From Anderseniella sp964390445 (lineage in GTDB: Bacteria > Pseudomonadota > Alphaproteobacteria > Rhizobiales > Aestuariivirgaceae): a DNA stretch of 64,000 bases. Numbering within the stretch: the stretch's first letter is position 1; each line of letters starts with the position of its first letter. A program made the translations under genes and the position numbers. A model generated the notes under the pieces. That model worked only from the letters and a program-made list of their open reading frames with translations, ran no database searches and had not been told where the DNA came from. Positions 6,967 through 15,907 of the stretch are shown one piece after another. The stretch covers positions 37,560 through 101,559 of the forward strand of contig CAYMJJ010000001.1 in NCBI GenBank assembly GCA_964390445.1. The letters are read 5' to 3'.

Positions 6967-9297
6967 ATGACCGACAGCGCACTAGACCCGATCGCCCGGG
7001 AAATCTGGGACATGAAATACCGCTTCAAGCGTGCCGACGGCACGCCGATTGACGAATCGGTTGACGACACCTGGACCCGTGTCGCCAAGGCACTGGCCCA
7101 GCCCGAAGCCAGCCACAAGCGAGGCCGCTGGGAGCGCGCGTTCCACGAGGCCATGTCGGGCTACAGGTTCCTGCCCGCAGGACGCATCATCGCCGGGGCC
7201 GGCACGGGCCGCAAGGTGACGCTGTTCAACTGCTTTGTCATGGGCACCCTCGAAGACGACATGAGCGCCATCTTCGACGGACTGCGTGAAGCCGCGCTGA
7301 CCATGCAGCAAGGCGGCGGCATCGGCCATGACTTCTCCACGCTTCGCCCCAGGGGCGCACCGGTCAAGGGTGTTGGGGCTGATGCGTCAGGCCCGTTGAG
7401 CTTCATGGACGTGTGGGACTCGATGTGCCGCACCATCATGTCGGCAGGTTCGCGCCGCGGTGCCATGATGGCGACGATGCGCTGCGACCATCCGGACATC
7501 GAGGACTTCATCACCGCCAAGCAGTCCTCCGCCCGGTTGCGCATGTTCAACCTGTCGGTCCTCGTCACCAACGCCTTCATGGACGCCGTCAAGGCGGATG
7601 CAAGCTGGGACCTGGTATTCGCCGGCACCGTTTATCGCACCGTGCCCGCTCGCAGCCTGTGGGACCGGATCATGCGCTCCACCTATGACTTCGCCGAGCC
7701 CGGCGTCATCTTCATCGACCGCATCAACGAGGCCAACAATCTCGGCTACTGCGAAACCATTCATGCCACCAACCCGTGCGGCGAGCAGCCCTTGCCGGCT
7801 TATGGCGCGTGCCTGCTGGGGTCGGTCAATCTGGCACGTCTGGTCTGGCATCCGTTCAGCGAACGTGCCCACGTCTGCTCGAAGGACCTCGCGAGCATCG
7901 TGACCACCGCAGTGCGCATGCTCGACAACGTCATAGATGTGTCGAACTATCCGCTTGAGGCGCAAGCTCGTGAAGCGCGCGCCAAGCGCCGCATCGGCCT
8001 CGGCGTTACCGGCCTGGCGGATGCACTCGCCATGTGCGGCCTTCGCTATGGCTCCCCCGCGGCAGCGGCTGCCGCAAAGGACTGGATGCACCAGATCGAG
8101 CGTGCCGCCTATCTTGCCAGTACACAGCTTGCCGCCGAAAAGGGTTCATTTCCGCTGTTCGACCGTGACGCCTATCTGGCGTCCGGCCACGTCCGCTCGC
8201 TCGACGAGGATATCCGAAAGGCCATCGCCGATCATGGCATCCGTAATGCCTTGCTCACCTCCATTGCACCCACCGGCACCATCTCGCTGTTCGCCGGCAA
8301 CGTGTCGTCCGGCATCGAGCCGGTGTTTTCGTTGAAGTACAACCGCCGTGTGCTTCAGCCAGACGGCAACCACAGGGTCGAACCGGTCGAGGACTACGCA
8401 GTCCGCCTTTACCGCGAGTTGCATGGTGCCGACGCCGGCCTGCCCGATGTGTTCGTGACCACCGCCGATCTTTCCCCCGGCGACCACATCGTCATGCAGG
8501 CGGCCCTGCAGGCCCACGTCGACAGCTCCATCTCGAAAACCGTCAACGTGCCCGAGGACATCAGCTTCGAGGCGTTCCGCGAGGTGTACATGCAGGCCTG
8601 GGACACCGGGCTCAAGGGCTGCACGACCTACCGGCCCAACGATGTAACGGGGTCAGTGTTGTCCGACGCGCCCGCCACGGTTGCAAATGATACGTCCGGT
8701 GAAGCACAGCCTGCGCTGCCGCTCGCTGCGCCACCGCTGCCCGGTTCGGAGGGTGCAAGCGTCGTCTACATGCGCCAGCCGCTGGGCCGCGACCCGGTGC
8801 TGCCCGGCTTCACCTACAAGCTGAAGTGGGGCGATAGCGATCACGCCATCTATATCACCCTCAACGACATCATCGAGGATGACCGCCGCCGTCCGTTCGA
8901 GATCTTCATCAACTCCAAGAACATGGAGCACTACGCCTGGACCGTGGCGCTGACCCGCATGATCTCCGCCGTGTTCCGGCGCGGCGGTGACGTGTCTTTC
9001 GTGGTCGAGGAACTCAAGGCCGTGTTTGACCCGCGCGGCGGCCAGTGGATGGAGGGCCGCTATGTGCCCTCGTTGCTGGCTGCCATTGGCGGGGTCATCG
9101 AAAAGCACATGCTGGCTACCGGTTTCCTCAAGCGGCCCGCCGGCCAGGACGGCGACCCGGTGCTGCTGGCTCAGCGCATGACCATCGGCGAGCGCCCCAC
9201 TGGCGGCAGTTCGTGCCCGCGATGTGGTGAATCAGCCCTGGTCTACCAGGAAGGCTGCGCCACCTGCCTGTCGTGCGGCTATTCGAAATGCAGCTGA
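6967..9297 (+). CDS. nrdJ: Adenosylcobalamin-dependent (class II) ribonucleoside-diphosphate reductase
   Basis: A 776-residue class II reductase, which makes deoxyribonucleotides using adenosylcobalamin and works with or without oxygen. The active-site motif NPCGEQPLPAYGACLLGS sits near residues 265-282, and PTGTISLFAG near 435-445. A TSCPD domain covers about residues 600-720. The tail has paired cysteines (CPRCG, CATCLSCGYSKC) that form a zinc ribbon and redox shuttle. The length fits the shorter NrdJ form rather than the roughly 1200-residue form seen in many Rhizobiales. The upstream gap of 68 bases is too short for a cobalamin riboswitch. It implies a need for B12, shared with Ecm further along. 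Confidence 0.94.
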   Translation: MTDSALDPIAREIWDMKYRFKRADGTPIDESVDDTWTRVAKALAQPEASHKRGRWERAFHEAMSGYRFLPAGRIIAGAGTGRKVTLFNCFVMGTLEDDMSAIFDGLREAALTMQQGGGIGHDFSTLRPRGAPVKGVGADASGPLSFMDVWDSMCRTIMSAGSRRGAMMATMRCDHPDIEDFITAKQSSARLRMFNLSVLVTNAFMDAVKADASWDLVFAGTVYRTVPARSLWDRIMRSTYDFAEPGVIFIDRINEANNLGYCETIHATNPCGEQPLPAYGACLLGSVNLARLVWHPFSERAHVCSKDLASIVTTAVRMLDNVIDVSNYPLEAQAREARAKRRIGLGVTGLADALAMCGLRYGSPAAAAAAKDWMHQIERAAYLASTQLAAEKGSFPLFDRDAYLASGHVRSLDEDIRKAIADHGIRNALLTSIAPTGTISLFAGNVSSGIEPVFSLKYNRRVLQPDGNHRVEPVEDYAVRLYRELHGADAGLPDVFVTTADLSPGDHIVMQAALQAHVDSSISKTVNVPEDISFEAFREVYMQAWDTGLKGCTTYRPNDVTGSVLSDAPATVANDTSGEAQPALPLAAPPLPGSEGASVVYMRQPLGRDPVLPGFTYKLKWGDSDHAIYITLNDIIEDDRRRPFEIFINSKNMEHYAWTVALTRMISAVFRRGGDVSFVVEELKAVFDPRGGQWMEGRYVPSLLAAIGGVIEKHMLATGFLKRPAGQDGDPVLLAQRMTIGERPTGGSSCPRCGESALVYQEGCATCLSCGYSKCS

Positions 9298-9313
9298 CCG
9301 TCGACGAATCCTG

Positions 9314-9347
9314 TTGACGCGACTGTGTGTTTGTTCTACTTTTGTTC
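9314..9347 (+). promoter_or_regulatory. LexA (SOS) box within a sigma70-type promoter
   Basis: GTTC at 9333-9336 and GTTC at 9344-9347 are separated by exactly 7 bases, the alphaproteobacterial LexA operator GTTC-N7-GTTC. A -35 element TTGACG (9314-9319) and a -10-like TACTTT (9337-9342) are 17 bases apart, so the -10 lies between the two half-sites and bound LexA would block it. The gene starts 26 bases downstream. Confidence 0.8.
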
Positions 9348-9373
9348 CATACTCAGGAACATGGAGAGAGCAC

Positions 9374-9826
9374 ATGGCCGAAGCCGTCGCAACAGACCTT
9401 GAAGCCGAGTTCGGTGACCGCTTCTGCTTCTGGACGGGCAAGTCCGGCAAGCGCTACATCCATTCCGTCTATGCCGTTGAGGACTGCCCGCCGCTGCCGG
9501 GCGCGGTCTACATCGAGGTTGTCCGGGGCGAAGGCGGCACCCGCCACCCGGTTCGGGCCGGACGCTTTCCACCGTTCTGGGACATGCCGCCCGCCACAAG
9601 TTCCGGCTGGCAGAACCGCCTGTGCGAAGTGCACGTGCATCTGCTTGCCACCGGAGAGACCGACTGCGAGACAGTCCTTTCAGACCTCGCCTGCGGCCTT
9701 GACCTTCCAGCTGCAGCTACCCGCAAGCCCGCTCGTGATCGCATTGCCGCGCCCAGTCCGGTGCAGCGTTCAACCGGGTTTGGTGAACAGGTCAACCTCC
9801 CGCTATTTGCCGGCCTGGCCGCCTGA
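9374..9826 (+). CDS. Unknown 150-residue protein under LexA control with a putative beta-clamp-binding tail
   Basis: I do not recognise the family. The protein has an aromatic N-terminal segment (RFCFWTGKSGKRYIHSVY, residues 16-33), a middle with HVHLLATGETDC near residues 87-98, a low-complexity basic linker (about 113-133), and a tail with Q139-V-N-L-P-L-F145. That peptide fits the QxxLxLF form of the beta sliding clamp-binding motif and is close to the QLSLPLF of Hda. The start ATG has a GGAGAG ribosome site 7 bases upstream. A LexA box covers the promoter. The 3' end overlaps the convergent cyclotransferase gene by 24 bases. SOS induction and clamp binding are inferences; being a real gene is well supported by promoter, ribosome site and base composition. 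Confidence 0.8.
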   Translation: MAEAVATDLEAEFGDRFCFWTGKSGKRYIHSVYAVEDCPPLPGAVYIEVVRGEGGTRHPVRAGRFPPFWDMPPATSSGWQNRLCEVHVHLLATGETDCETVLSDLACGLDLPAAATRKPARDRIAAPSPVQRSTGFGEQVNLPLFAGLAA

Positions 9827-10360
9827 CCGGGCCGTTCGTGCCAGCTTGAGAACCTCTTCCATGCGGTGGTCGGTAAAGCCCAGTTCGTGAATATGCTCAA
9901 GCGTCGATGCAATGTACTCCACGCACGGGCCGCCCACCCCATGGCCTTGCAGCACAAACGGCAGCAGGTCCTGCGCTGACCGCTTGCCGGCATACTGCGC
10001 ATGTGAGCGATCCACCTGGTAAACCAGCGCAGTCACCCGCTCGCAGCCTTCAGGGCGCCTGACAATCATGTCGCGCCAACGCTCCTGATAAACCATCGTC
10101 ACCTGTTCTCGAGCCCGCAGATAATCGATCGTCGCTGCGCGATGATGGTCTGCCACCCGGTATCCGATGCCCCGGCACGCCCCGCCCCGATCCAGCCCCA
10201 GCACCATGCCCGGCTGGTCCGGTGTGCCCCGGTGAACATGACTGTAGATGCACAGGCTGCGATGCACGCCGTGCATGATCGCCTCGCACCGTTCCTCGAA
10301 CGCAAAGCCGGGCCGCCACATCAGCGATCCGTAACCGAACACCCACAACGCTTCAGCCAT
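9803..10360 (-). CDS. Gamma-glutamylcyclotransferase, ChaC family
   Basis: A 185-residue protein starting with the ChaC signature WVFGYGSLMWRPGF (residues 6-19), the loop that binds the gamma-glutamyl group. The catalytic Glu lies in YLRAREQ near residue 85. ChaC-type enzymes cleave glutathione to 5-oxoproline and Cys-Gly in the cytoplasm. Length and motif order agree with the family. Its end overlaps that of the convergent SOS-box gene. Whether glutathione itself is the substrate here is inferred from the family. Confidence 0.9.
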   Translation of the reverse strand: MAEALWVFGYGSLMWRPGFAFEERCEAIMHGVHRSLCIYSHVHRGTPDQPGMVLGLDRGGACRGIGYRVADHHRAATIDYLRAREQVTMVYQERWRDMIVRRPEGCERVTALVYQVDRSHAQYAGKRSAQDLLPFVLQGHGVGGPCVEYIASTLEHIHELGFTDHRMEEVLKLARTARSGGQAGK

Positions 10361-10478
10361 TCAATTCATTCTCCAGCCATGTCACGCTTCAACACATCCC
10401 CACTGAGACTTGAACTTGCAACGTGCTAGACAAATCACCGAAAGTTCACGTGAATCACCACTTCAACCAAATCGCAAC

Positions 10479-11291
10479 ATGACACCACAATCCGTCACAA
10501 AACCAACCAGTCCCATCAAGATGATACTCCCGCTAGCGGCATTCCTCCTCATCGCCGCGGGCTGGACAGCGTACTGGTTCCACACCAGCAGCCACGCACA
10601 GGCCCGTCTGGCCACTTTCGAAACTGAAACACTCGCACTCAATTGTGCCGAACGGGAATGGGGCGGATTTCCGTTCAGAATCAGCTTCGACTGCCGCTCG
10701 CCGCGCATTGAAGCCGGCGGCGTGACGATCACTGCGGCCAACCTCCGCCTGATCATGCAGGCCTGGAATGCCAACCACATTATTGGTGCCATCATCGGGC
10801 CAGCCACCATCAACAATGTCTCCGTCACTGGCGACACCATCCGCTTCAGCCACCGCATGTCTGACGCAAAGCTGGCACTGGCTTCCCTGATCGCAGAAAA
10901 TCAGACCGTAACCACACCGGACGGTCAAGTCGTCAACGCCGCCAGACTGGAAGCCTATGCACGCCCGGCTGCAGACAAGCCAGAGGCCTATCAGGTCGCA
11001 GCCATTGCAAGCACCATGGCACTGGATGACCTGCGCCTCGACAACTTCAAGCTCGATGGCACCCTGACACTGCAATCGATCAGGGATGGCAACATTGAGC
11101 TCTTGACCGAACCGTCCGACTATCTCGATGCAATCTGGTTCGCAACCCGCCTGGCCAAGCTCAGCGACAAGGACACCGAAGGCGTGGAGGTGTTCCTGGT
11201 GCCGCTGCTAAAGCAGAACAACAACAAACTGCCGCTGCAGCGCAAGGACGCAACCTGGTACTGGGGTCCCTTCCAACTCACCAACCGCTAG
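10479..11291 (+). CDS. DUF2125 domain protein, membrane-anchored
   Basis: A 270-residue protein when started at ATG 10479; an in-frame TTG at 10410 would add 23 residues without family resemblance. One N-terminal membrane segment (ILPLAAFLLIAAGWTAYWF) leads into a beta-rich periplasmic domain of the DUF2125 type, with two early cysteines (C in ALNCAERE and in FDCRSP) that could form a disulfide. The function is unknown. The pair cyclotransferase plus DUF2125 next to tyrC is a conserved neighbourhood in alphaproteobacteria. The gene is somewhat more AT-rich than its neighbours. It converges on tyrC with only 6 bases between stops. Confidence 0.82.
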   Translation: MTPQSVTKPTSPIKMILPLAAFLLIAAGWTAYWFHTSSHAQARLATFETETLALNCAEREWGGFPFRISFDCRSPRIEAGGVTITAANLRLIMQAWNANHIIGAIIGPATINNVSVTGDTIRFSHRMSDAKLALASLIAENQTVTTPDGQVVNAARLEAYARPAADKPEAYQVAAIASTMALDDLRLDNFKLDGTLTLQSIRDGNIELLTEPSDYLDAIWFATRLAKLSDKDTEGVEVFLVPLLKQNNNKLPLQRKDATWYWGPFQLTNR

Positions 11292-11297
11292 GCGGCC

Positions 11298-12248
11298 TCA
11301 GGACTTTTCTGCGCCCGGCGTGACCGGCCCAGCCCCGTTGCTGCGGCCGAAATCCGGCTTTGCCGTATCCTGGCCGGCCTCGATGATTCGCTGACGAATG
11401 CCGCGCGCTCGCGTGAACGTATCGAAAAGCATGTCACCATCGTCCCAGCGGATTGCCCGTTGCAGCGCCGACAGGTCCTCGGAAAACCGCCCAAGCAATT
11501 CCAGAACCGCCTGTTTGTTGTTCAGGTAGACATCGCGCCACATGGTCGGATCGGACGCGGCCAGACGGGTAAAATCGCGAAAGCCCCCGGCGGAATACTT
11601 GATGACTTCGGAGTTGGTGACCTCCTCGAGGTCGGCGGCCGTGCCCACGATGTTGTAGGCAATCAGGTGCGGCAAATGCGAGGTGATGGCCAGAACCCGG
11701 TCGTGGTGATCGCACTCCATCGTATCCACGAATGACCCGCACGCCTGCCAGAATTCCGCAAGCCGCTCAACAGCAGCGGCATCTGCGCATCCGTCCGGCG
11801 TCAGGATTGTCCAGCGCTTTTCAAACAGCGAGGCAAAACCCGCATCCGGACCCGAATATTCCGTGCCTGCAATCGGATGGCCGGGCACGAAGTGAACCCC
11901 TGCAGGAATGTGCGGGCCAACGTCCCGCATCACCGCAGCCTTCACCGAACCAACGTCCGTCACGATGGTGCCGGGTGCCAGGTGCGGTCCTATCTCGGCG
12001 GCAACAGCCCCGCAAGCTCCCACCGGCACGCACAGGATGACCAGGTCAGCCCCGGCCACGGCAGCGGCTGCGGTTTCGTGCATCTCGTCGCACAGGCCAA
12101 GCTCCATCGCCCGCGCCCGCGTCTGCGCCGATCGTGCGTGCCCGGAAATGCCCGCCGCCAGGCCTTCCCGGCGCATCACGTGGCTGAGCGAAGAGCCGAT
12201 CAGGCCCAGCCCGATCAGGGCGACCTTGACGAAGGGTTCAAATGGCAT
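11298..12248 (-). CDS. tyrC: Prephenate/arogenate dehydrogenase
   Basis: A 316-residue NAD(P)-dependent dehydrogenase of the TyrA/TyrC family that makes the tyrosine precursor from prephenate or arogenate. The dinucleotide loop GLGLIG is at residues 13-18, and the substrate motif GHPIAGTEYSG follows near residue 125. There is no chorismate mutase domain, consistent with a separate mutase gene two places upstream. It starts 9 bases after hisC, as the last gene of the operon mutase-hisC-tyrC. Prephenate versus arogenate preference cannot be read from the sequence. Confidence 0.92.
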   Translation of the reverse strand: MPFEPFVKVALIGLGLIGSSLSHVMRREGLAAGISGHARSAQTRARAMELGLCDEMHETAAAAVAGADLVILCVPVGACGAVAAEIGPHLAPGTIVTDVGSVKAAVMRDVGPHIPAGVHFVPGHPIAGTEYSGPDAGFASLFEKRWTILTPDGCADAAAVERLAEFWQACGSFVDTMECDHHDRVLAITSHLPHLIAYNIVGTAADLEEVTNSEVIKYSAGGFRDFTRLAASDPTMWRDVYLNNKQAVLELLGRFSEDLSALQRAIRWDDGDMLFDTFTRARGIRQRIIEAGQDTAKPDFGRSNGAGPVTPGAEKS

Positions 12249-12257
12249 GATCTTTCC

Positions 12258-13367
12258 TCAAGCGGCCCTGGCCATGAACTCGCGCAGCGCAGCGACAAGC
12301 GCCTCGCACGCTTCCACATCGCCGATCGAAATCCGCAAGGCCCCGGGCAGGCCATAGGCCTCCATGCGCCGCACGACAATGTTGCGCGACGCCAACCACG
12401 CATCCGCCTCGGCGGCGCCGCGCCCTCGCCCGGCCTCGAAGTGCACCAGCACGAAATTACCCACGCTGGGCGTCACCACAAGTCCTGCCGCCTCCAGCGC
12501 AGCCGTGACCTTGGGCAGCCACTCATCATTATGCCGAACGGCATTTGCGAGATGCACCGTATCGCGCACCGCCGCCACGCCGGCAGCAATCGACGGCATC
12601 GACACGTTGAAGGGCCCGCGGATGCGATTGAGCACATCCGCCACGTTCGCCGGGCAATAGGCCCAGCCCAGCCGGAGGCCAGCCAGTCCAAAGGCCTTCG
12701 AAAACGTCCGCGTCATCACCACGTTGCGTGACTGCGACACCAGCTCGAAACCCGCCTCATAATCGTTCTTGCGCACGTACTCGGCGTACGCTGCATCCAG
12801 CACCAGCAGGCAGTCACCCGGCAGGCCGGCATGCAACCGCTTGATTTCGTCAAACCGCACATAGGTGCCGGTCGGATTGTTGGGGTTGGCCAGGAACACG
12901 ATCCGCGTGCGCGGGGTTACTGCGGCCAGGATCGCATCGACATCAGCCGTCAGGTCGCGTTCCGGCACCACCACCGGCGTTGCACCATTACCCTTGATGA
13001 CAATCGGGTACACCAGGAAGCCGTGTTCCGTGTAGATGGCCTCATCGCCCGGCTGCAGGTAGCCGCTTGCCAGCAGGTTGAGCAGTTCATCGGATCCGGA
13101 CCCGCACACGATGTTGGCTGCATTGATGCCGTGCGCCTCGGCAAGTGCCTCGCGCAGCGCCGTCGCTGCGCCATCAGGGTACAAGTGCAGATCATCGGCG
13201 CATGCGGCATAAGCCTTGCGCGCTGCAAGGCTTGGCCCCAGCGGAGATTCGTTCGACGACAGCTTGTACACCTTGCCGTCACCCTTCACGCCGGACTTGC
13301 CCGGCACATAGGCAGATATGTCGAGCACGCCGTCACGTGGACGCGGCACGGTGGATTGTTCGCTCAT
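12258..13367 (-). CDS. hisC: Histidinol-phosphate / aromatic aminotransferase
   Basis: A 369-residue class II PLP aminotransferase of the HisC family. The PLP lysine is K224 in TRTFSKAFGLAGLR, and the cofactor motif NPNNPTGTY is at residues 161-169. Its start overlaps the mutase stop by 4 bases and tyrC follows 9 bases later. That setting suggests it transaminates prephenate or arylpyruvates for Tyr and Phe, either besides or instead of imidazole acetol phosphate in His synthesis. No other his genes lie in the window, so the aromatic role is favoured by context only. Confidence 0.9.
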   Translation of the reverse strand: MSEQSTVPRPRDGVLDISAYVPGKSGVKGDGKVYKLSSNESPLGPSLAARKAYAACADDLHLYPDGAATALREALAEAHGINAANIVCGSGSDELLNLLASGYLQPGDEAIYTEHGFLVYPIVIKGNGATPVVVPERDLTADVDAILAAVTPRTRIVFLANPNNPTGTYVRFDEIKRLHAGLPGDCLLVLDAAYAEYVRKNDYEAGFELVSQSRNVVMTRTFSKAFGLAGLRLGWAYCPANVADVLNRIRGPFNVSMPSIAAGVAAVRDTVHLANAVRHNDEWLPKVTAALEAAGLVVTPSVGNFVLVHFEAGRGRGAAEADAWLASRNIVVRRMEAYGLPGALRISIGDVEACEALVAALREFMARAA

Positions 13368-14164
13368 TCCTCGGTCATCTCCATGGCGCTCGGATACCGC
13401 CCTGCCACTTTCAGTTCAAGCCCGCTGTTGCCTTTCAGGCCCACCAGTGGCTGTTCGCTCATGCTCAGATAACCGGGCACCGCGGTCAAATGGAGGTCAC
13501 CCTCAACCTTCATCGACCATACCGGCTTCGGCACGAAATCACGCGGCAACTTGCCTGTGGTCACCACCAGAGTCTCGTCTTCTCCGGTCGGCTCGGATAT
13601 CGCGAAGCCCAGCACGGCCAGCGCACGCGAAGGTTTGTCGGACCCTGCCGGCAACACCGTTACCACCCTGGGCCGGCGCAGTTCGTCGAGCTTTGCAACC
13701 TGCGCGTACCAACCACTTTTCATGGGCACCACGGCCAGCACAGGCTGGTCCGGCGACAGCGCCTCTATGCTGGCCTTCAGCGAGCGCACCTTGTCCACCG
13801 GCATCATCCCGGCGAACAGGCTGATGGCTTCGCCGAAGCGGGAATCGCTCATCGTATCGCTTGCCACCACCAGACGCACATCGGCCTGCAAGGCAGTTGA
13901 TGACGAAATGATCGTTCGCCACACCCGGTCAACGAGACCGGCAGGCAAGCCCCCGCCGGCGCGAGTCTGCAACCTGCGCACGATGATCGCCTCGCGGCCC
14001 GGCCGGTAGGGGATGCCAGGCTGCGGTGCGGCCGCCTTTGCCTCGCGCACCCGCGCAGTGGCTGCAAACCGCGCGCAAAGCAAATCCACGATTTGCTCGT
14101 CTATGCTGTCGATCTCCTGCCTGATTGCATCAAGCGGGGCCGCGTCACTTGCGTGCTTGTCCAT
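13364..14164 (-). CDS. Chorismate mutase with a degenerate prephenate dehydratase-like domain
   Basis: A 266-residue protein. Residues 1-90 are an AroQ-type chorismate mutase helix bundle: LDAIRQEIDSIDEQIVDLLCARFAA, a VREAK segment carrying catalytic-type Arg/Lys, then YRPGREA. It converts chorismate to prephenate. Residues 90-266 are not a standard partner. The segment RFGEAISLF through VLAVVPMKSG and the later EDETLVV strand follow the order of prephenate dehydratase blocks, but the TRF catalytic motif is missing, so I read it as a decayed domain. The ATG at 14164 is chosen over one at 14194 because it fits family N-termini. First gene of the aromatic operon. Confidence 0.87.
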   Translation of the reverse strand: MDKHASDAAPLDAIRQEIDSIDEQIVDLLCARFAATARVREAKAAAPQPGIPYRPGREAIIVRRLQTRAGGGLPAGLVDRVWRTIISSSTALQADVRLVVASDTMSDSRFGEAISLFAGMMPVDKVRSLKASIEALSPDQPVLAVVPMKSGWYAQVAKLDELRRPRVVTVLPAGSDKPSRALAVLGFAISEPTGEDETLVVTTGKLPRDFVPKPVWSMKVEGDLHLTAVPGYLSMSEQPLVGLKGNSGLELKVAGRYPSAMEMTEE

Positions 14165-14324
14165 GAGTGCCGGTTGCCCGATCCGTATGCGCAATTCACC
14201 CGCCAGCGAACTACCCTCTCCGGCTCGCCTGGGCTCAATCGTTTCTTCTAGTGTCGCTGCTGCAAAAAATCAAAGGCAAACCTGCCCCTGGCTGGCAATG
14301 CCGGGTGACGGAACAACATCCGTC

Positions 14325-15071
14325 TCAGCCTATATTGCGCGCCATGTCGCGGGCCGGTTGCGGCATGATGCCGGGCCGCAGCGCAGGCACCAGCTGGCGG
14401 CTCTTCTGCTTGCTGCCGGATATCGCGTACACCTGCTTTACCGCCTCGACCATGATCAACCCGGAAAAACCCGGCCCGGTCCATGATCCGGCCCGCTCCC
14501 AAAGCGTGGCGCTCCGCACCAGGAAACCGCGTTGCGATGGTGGCATGAACAGCAGCGGCGTCCAGCCTGACGGCGAGAATTGCGCATTGCGCAACAAGGT
14601 GGTGAGCTGTCCCCGCGAGAACGGCCGGCCATGACCGAACGGCGTCGTGTCCAGCCGCGCCCATACACCACGCCGGTTCGGCACGATGAAGATGGCGCGG
14701 CCTTGCGGTGCCAGCACCCGCCACAGCTCGCGCAGCATGTCCGGCAACTGGTCAGTCAGCTCCAGCCCGTGAACCACCAGCACCAGGTCGACCGAGCCAT
14801 CCGGCAACGGCAGGCAGGCTTCGTCTACCAGCACCGAGCGCGTATCGCCGGTGGGCGGCCAGTGCACCACGCCCTGCCGTGCCGGCATCATGGCCATGGT
14901 GGTGGCCGCACCCTCTCCTGCAAGGTCGAGGTAGGGCGTGGCATAGCCCAGCCCGAGTACCCGCGCACCACGCTGCGGCTTCAACCGCGAGCGCAGCCGG
15001 TGCACGATGATACGCCGCGTTGCCTGGCCCAGCCCGCTGGCGTAAAACTCTCTCAGATCGACAACATCCAT
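14325..15071 (-). CDS. SAM-dependent class I methyltransferase
   Basis: A 248-residue protein when started at MDVVDLREF; the frame stays open 72 bases upstream. It has a methyltransferase type 11 layout: a weak SAM loop (VLGLGYATPYLD, about residues 37-48), an acidic strand, then LPDGSVDLVLVVHGLE and LRELWRVLAPQGRAIFIVPN. The substrate is unknown. It is divergent from gloB with a 98-base gap, an arrangement common in Hyphomicrobiales. The C-terminal 40 residues are basic (KQKSR, RP) and could contact nucleic acid or ribosome, which is a guess. Confidence 0.85.
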   Translation of the reverse strand: MDVVDLREFYASGLGQATRRIIVHRLRSRLKPQRGARVLGLGYATPYLDLAGEGAATTMAMMPARQGVVHWPPTGDTRSVLVDEACLPLPDGSVDLVLVVHGLELTDQLPDMLRELWRVLAPQGRAIFIVPNRRGVWARLDTTPFGHGRPFSRGQLTTLLRNAQFSPSGWTPLLFMPPSQRGFLVRSATLWERAGSWTGPGFSGLIMVEAVKQVYAISGSKQKSRQLVPALRPGIMPQPARDMARNIG

Positions 15072-15169
15072 GGTCCGGCACTCTAGTTCAAAAGATGCTG
15101 GCGAAACAGCCATTGCAGGCATCTCGTTCCCGCCTGCCCGCAAGGAACAAGCACAACCGAGGTACCACC

Positions 15170-15898
15170 ATGTCCAAGCTCGAATTTCACCTTTTTCCCG
15201 CCTTGTCCGACAACTATGGCGTGCTGATGCACTGTCCCGAAACGGGCATGACGGCCTCGATCGATGCGCCGGAAGCTGCTGCCGTGGAGAAAGCCCTCGC
15301 GGACACCGGCTGGACGCTCAGCCACATCCTGCTGACCCATCACCATCATGACCATGTCGGCGGCGTCGAGGAGTTGAAGGCCAGGTGGAACTGTGAGGTG
15401 ATCGGCAATGCGGAAGAACCACATGGCCTGCCCGGTCTCACCGGTACGGTAACCCCCGGCGGCAGTTACGACTTTGCCGGCCACACCGCGCGCATCATTG
15501 CCACGCCCGGCCATACGCTGGGCCATATCACATGGCACTTCCCGGATGACTCGGTGGCCTTTGCAGGCGACACGCTGTTCACGCTCGGGTGCGGGCGAGT
15601 GTTCGAAGGCACCATGCAGCAGATGTGGAACTCAATGCAGAAGCTGGCAGCCCTGCCAGCCAACACGACCGTCTATTGCGGTCACGAGTACACGCTGTCC
15701 AACGGCCGCTTTGCGTTGACCGTCGAGCCGGACAACGATGCCCTCAAGGCACGCATGCAACAGATCGAGGCAAAGCGCGCCAACGGCGAGCCAACCGTGC
15801 CGACCACGATTGCGGAAGAACTGGCCACCAATCCGTTCCTGCGGGCAGGCTCTGCCGACGCGTTTGCCAAGGTACGCAAGGCCAAGGACAACTTCTGA
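15170..15898 (+). CDS. gloB: Hydroxyacylglutathione hydrolase (glyoxalase II)
   Basis: A 242-residue metallo-beta-lactamase-fold enzyme that releases D-lactate and glutathione from S-lactoylglutathione in methylglyoxal detoxification. The metal motif HxHxDH is at residues 57-62 inside THHHHDHVGG. Further family marks are TPGHTLGH, FAGDTLFTLGCGR and YCGHEYTLSN, the last two typical of GloB rather than of other metallohydrolases. The ATG at 15170 follows an AACCGAGG purine patch. The length is slightly short of 250-255 residues but complete at the C-terminus (RKAKDNF). Confidence 0.94.
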   Translation: MSKLEFHLFPALSDNYGVLMHCPETGMTASIDAPEAAAVEKALADTGWTLSHILLTHHHHDHVGGVEELKARWNCEVIGNAEEPHGLPGLTGTVTPGGSYDFAGHTARIIATPGHTLGHITWHFPDDSVAFAGDTLFTLGCGRVFEGTMQQMWNSMQKLAALPANTTVYCGHEYTLSNGRFALTVEPDNDALKARMQQIEAKRANGEPTVPTTIAEELATNPFLRAGSADAFAKVRKAKDNF

Positions 15899-15907
15899 CC
15901 AGGCCGC

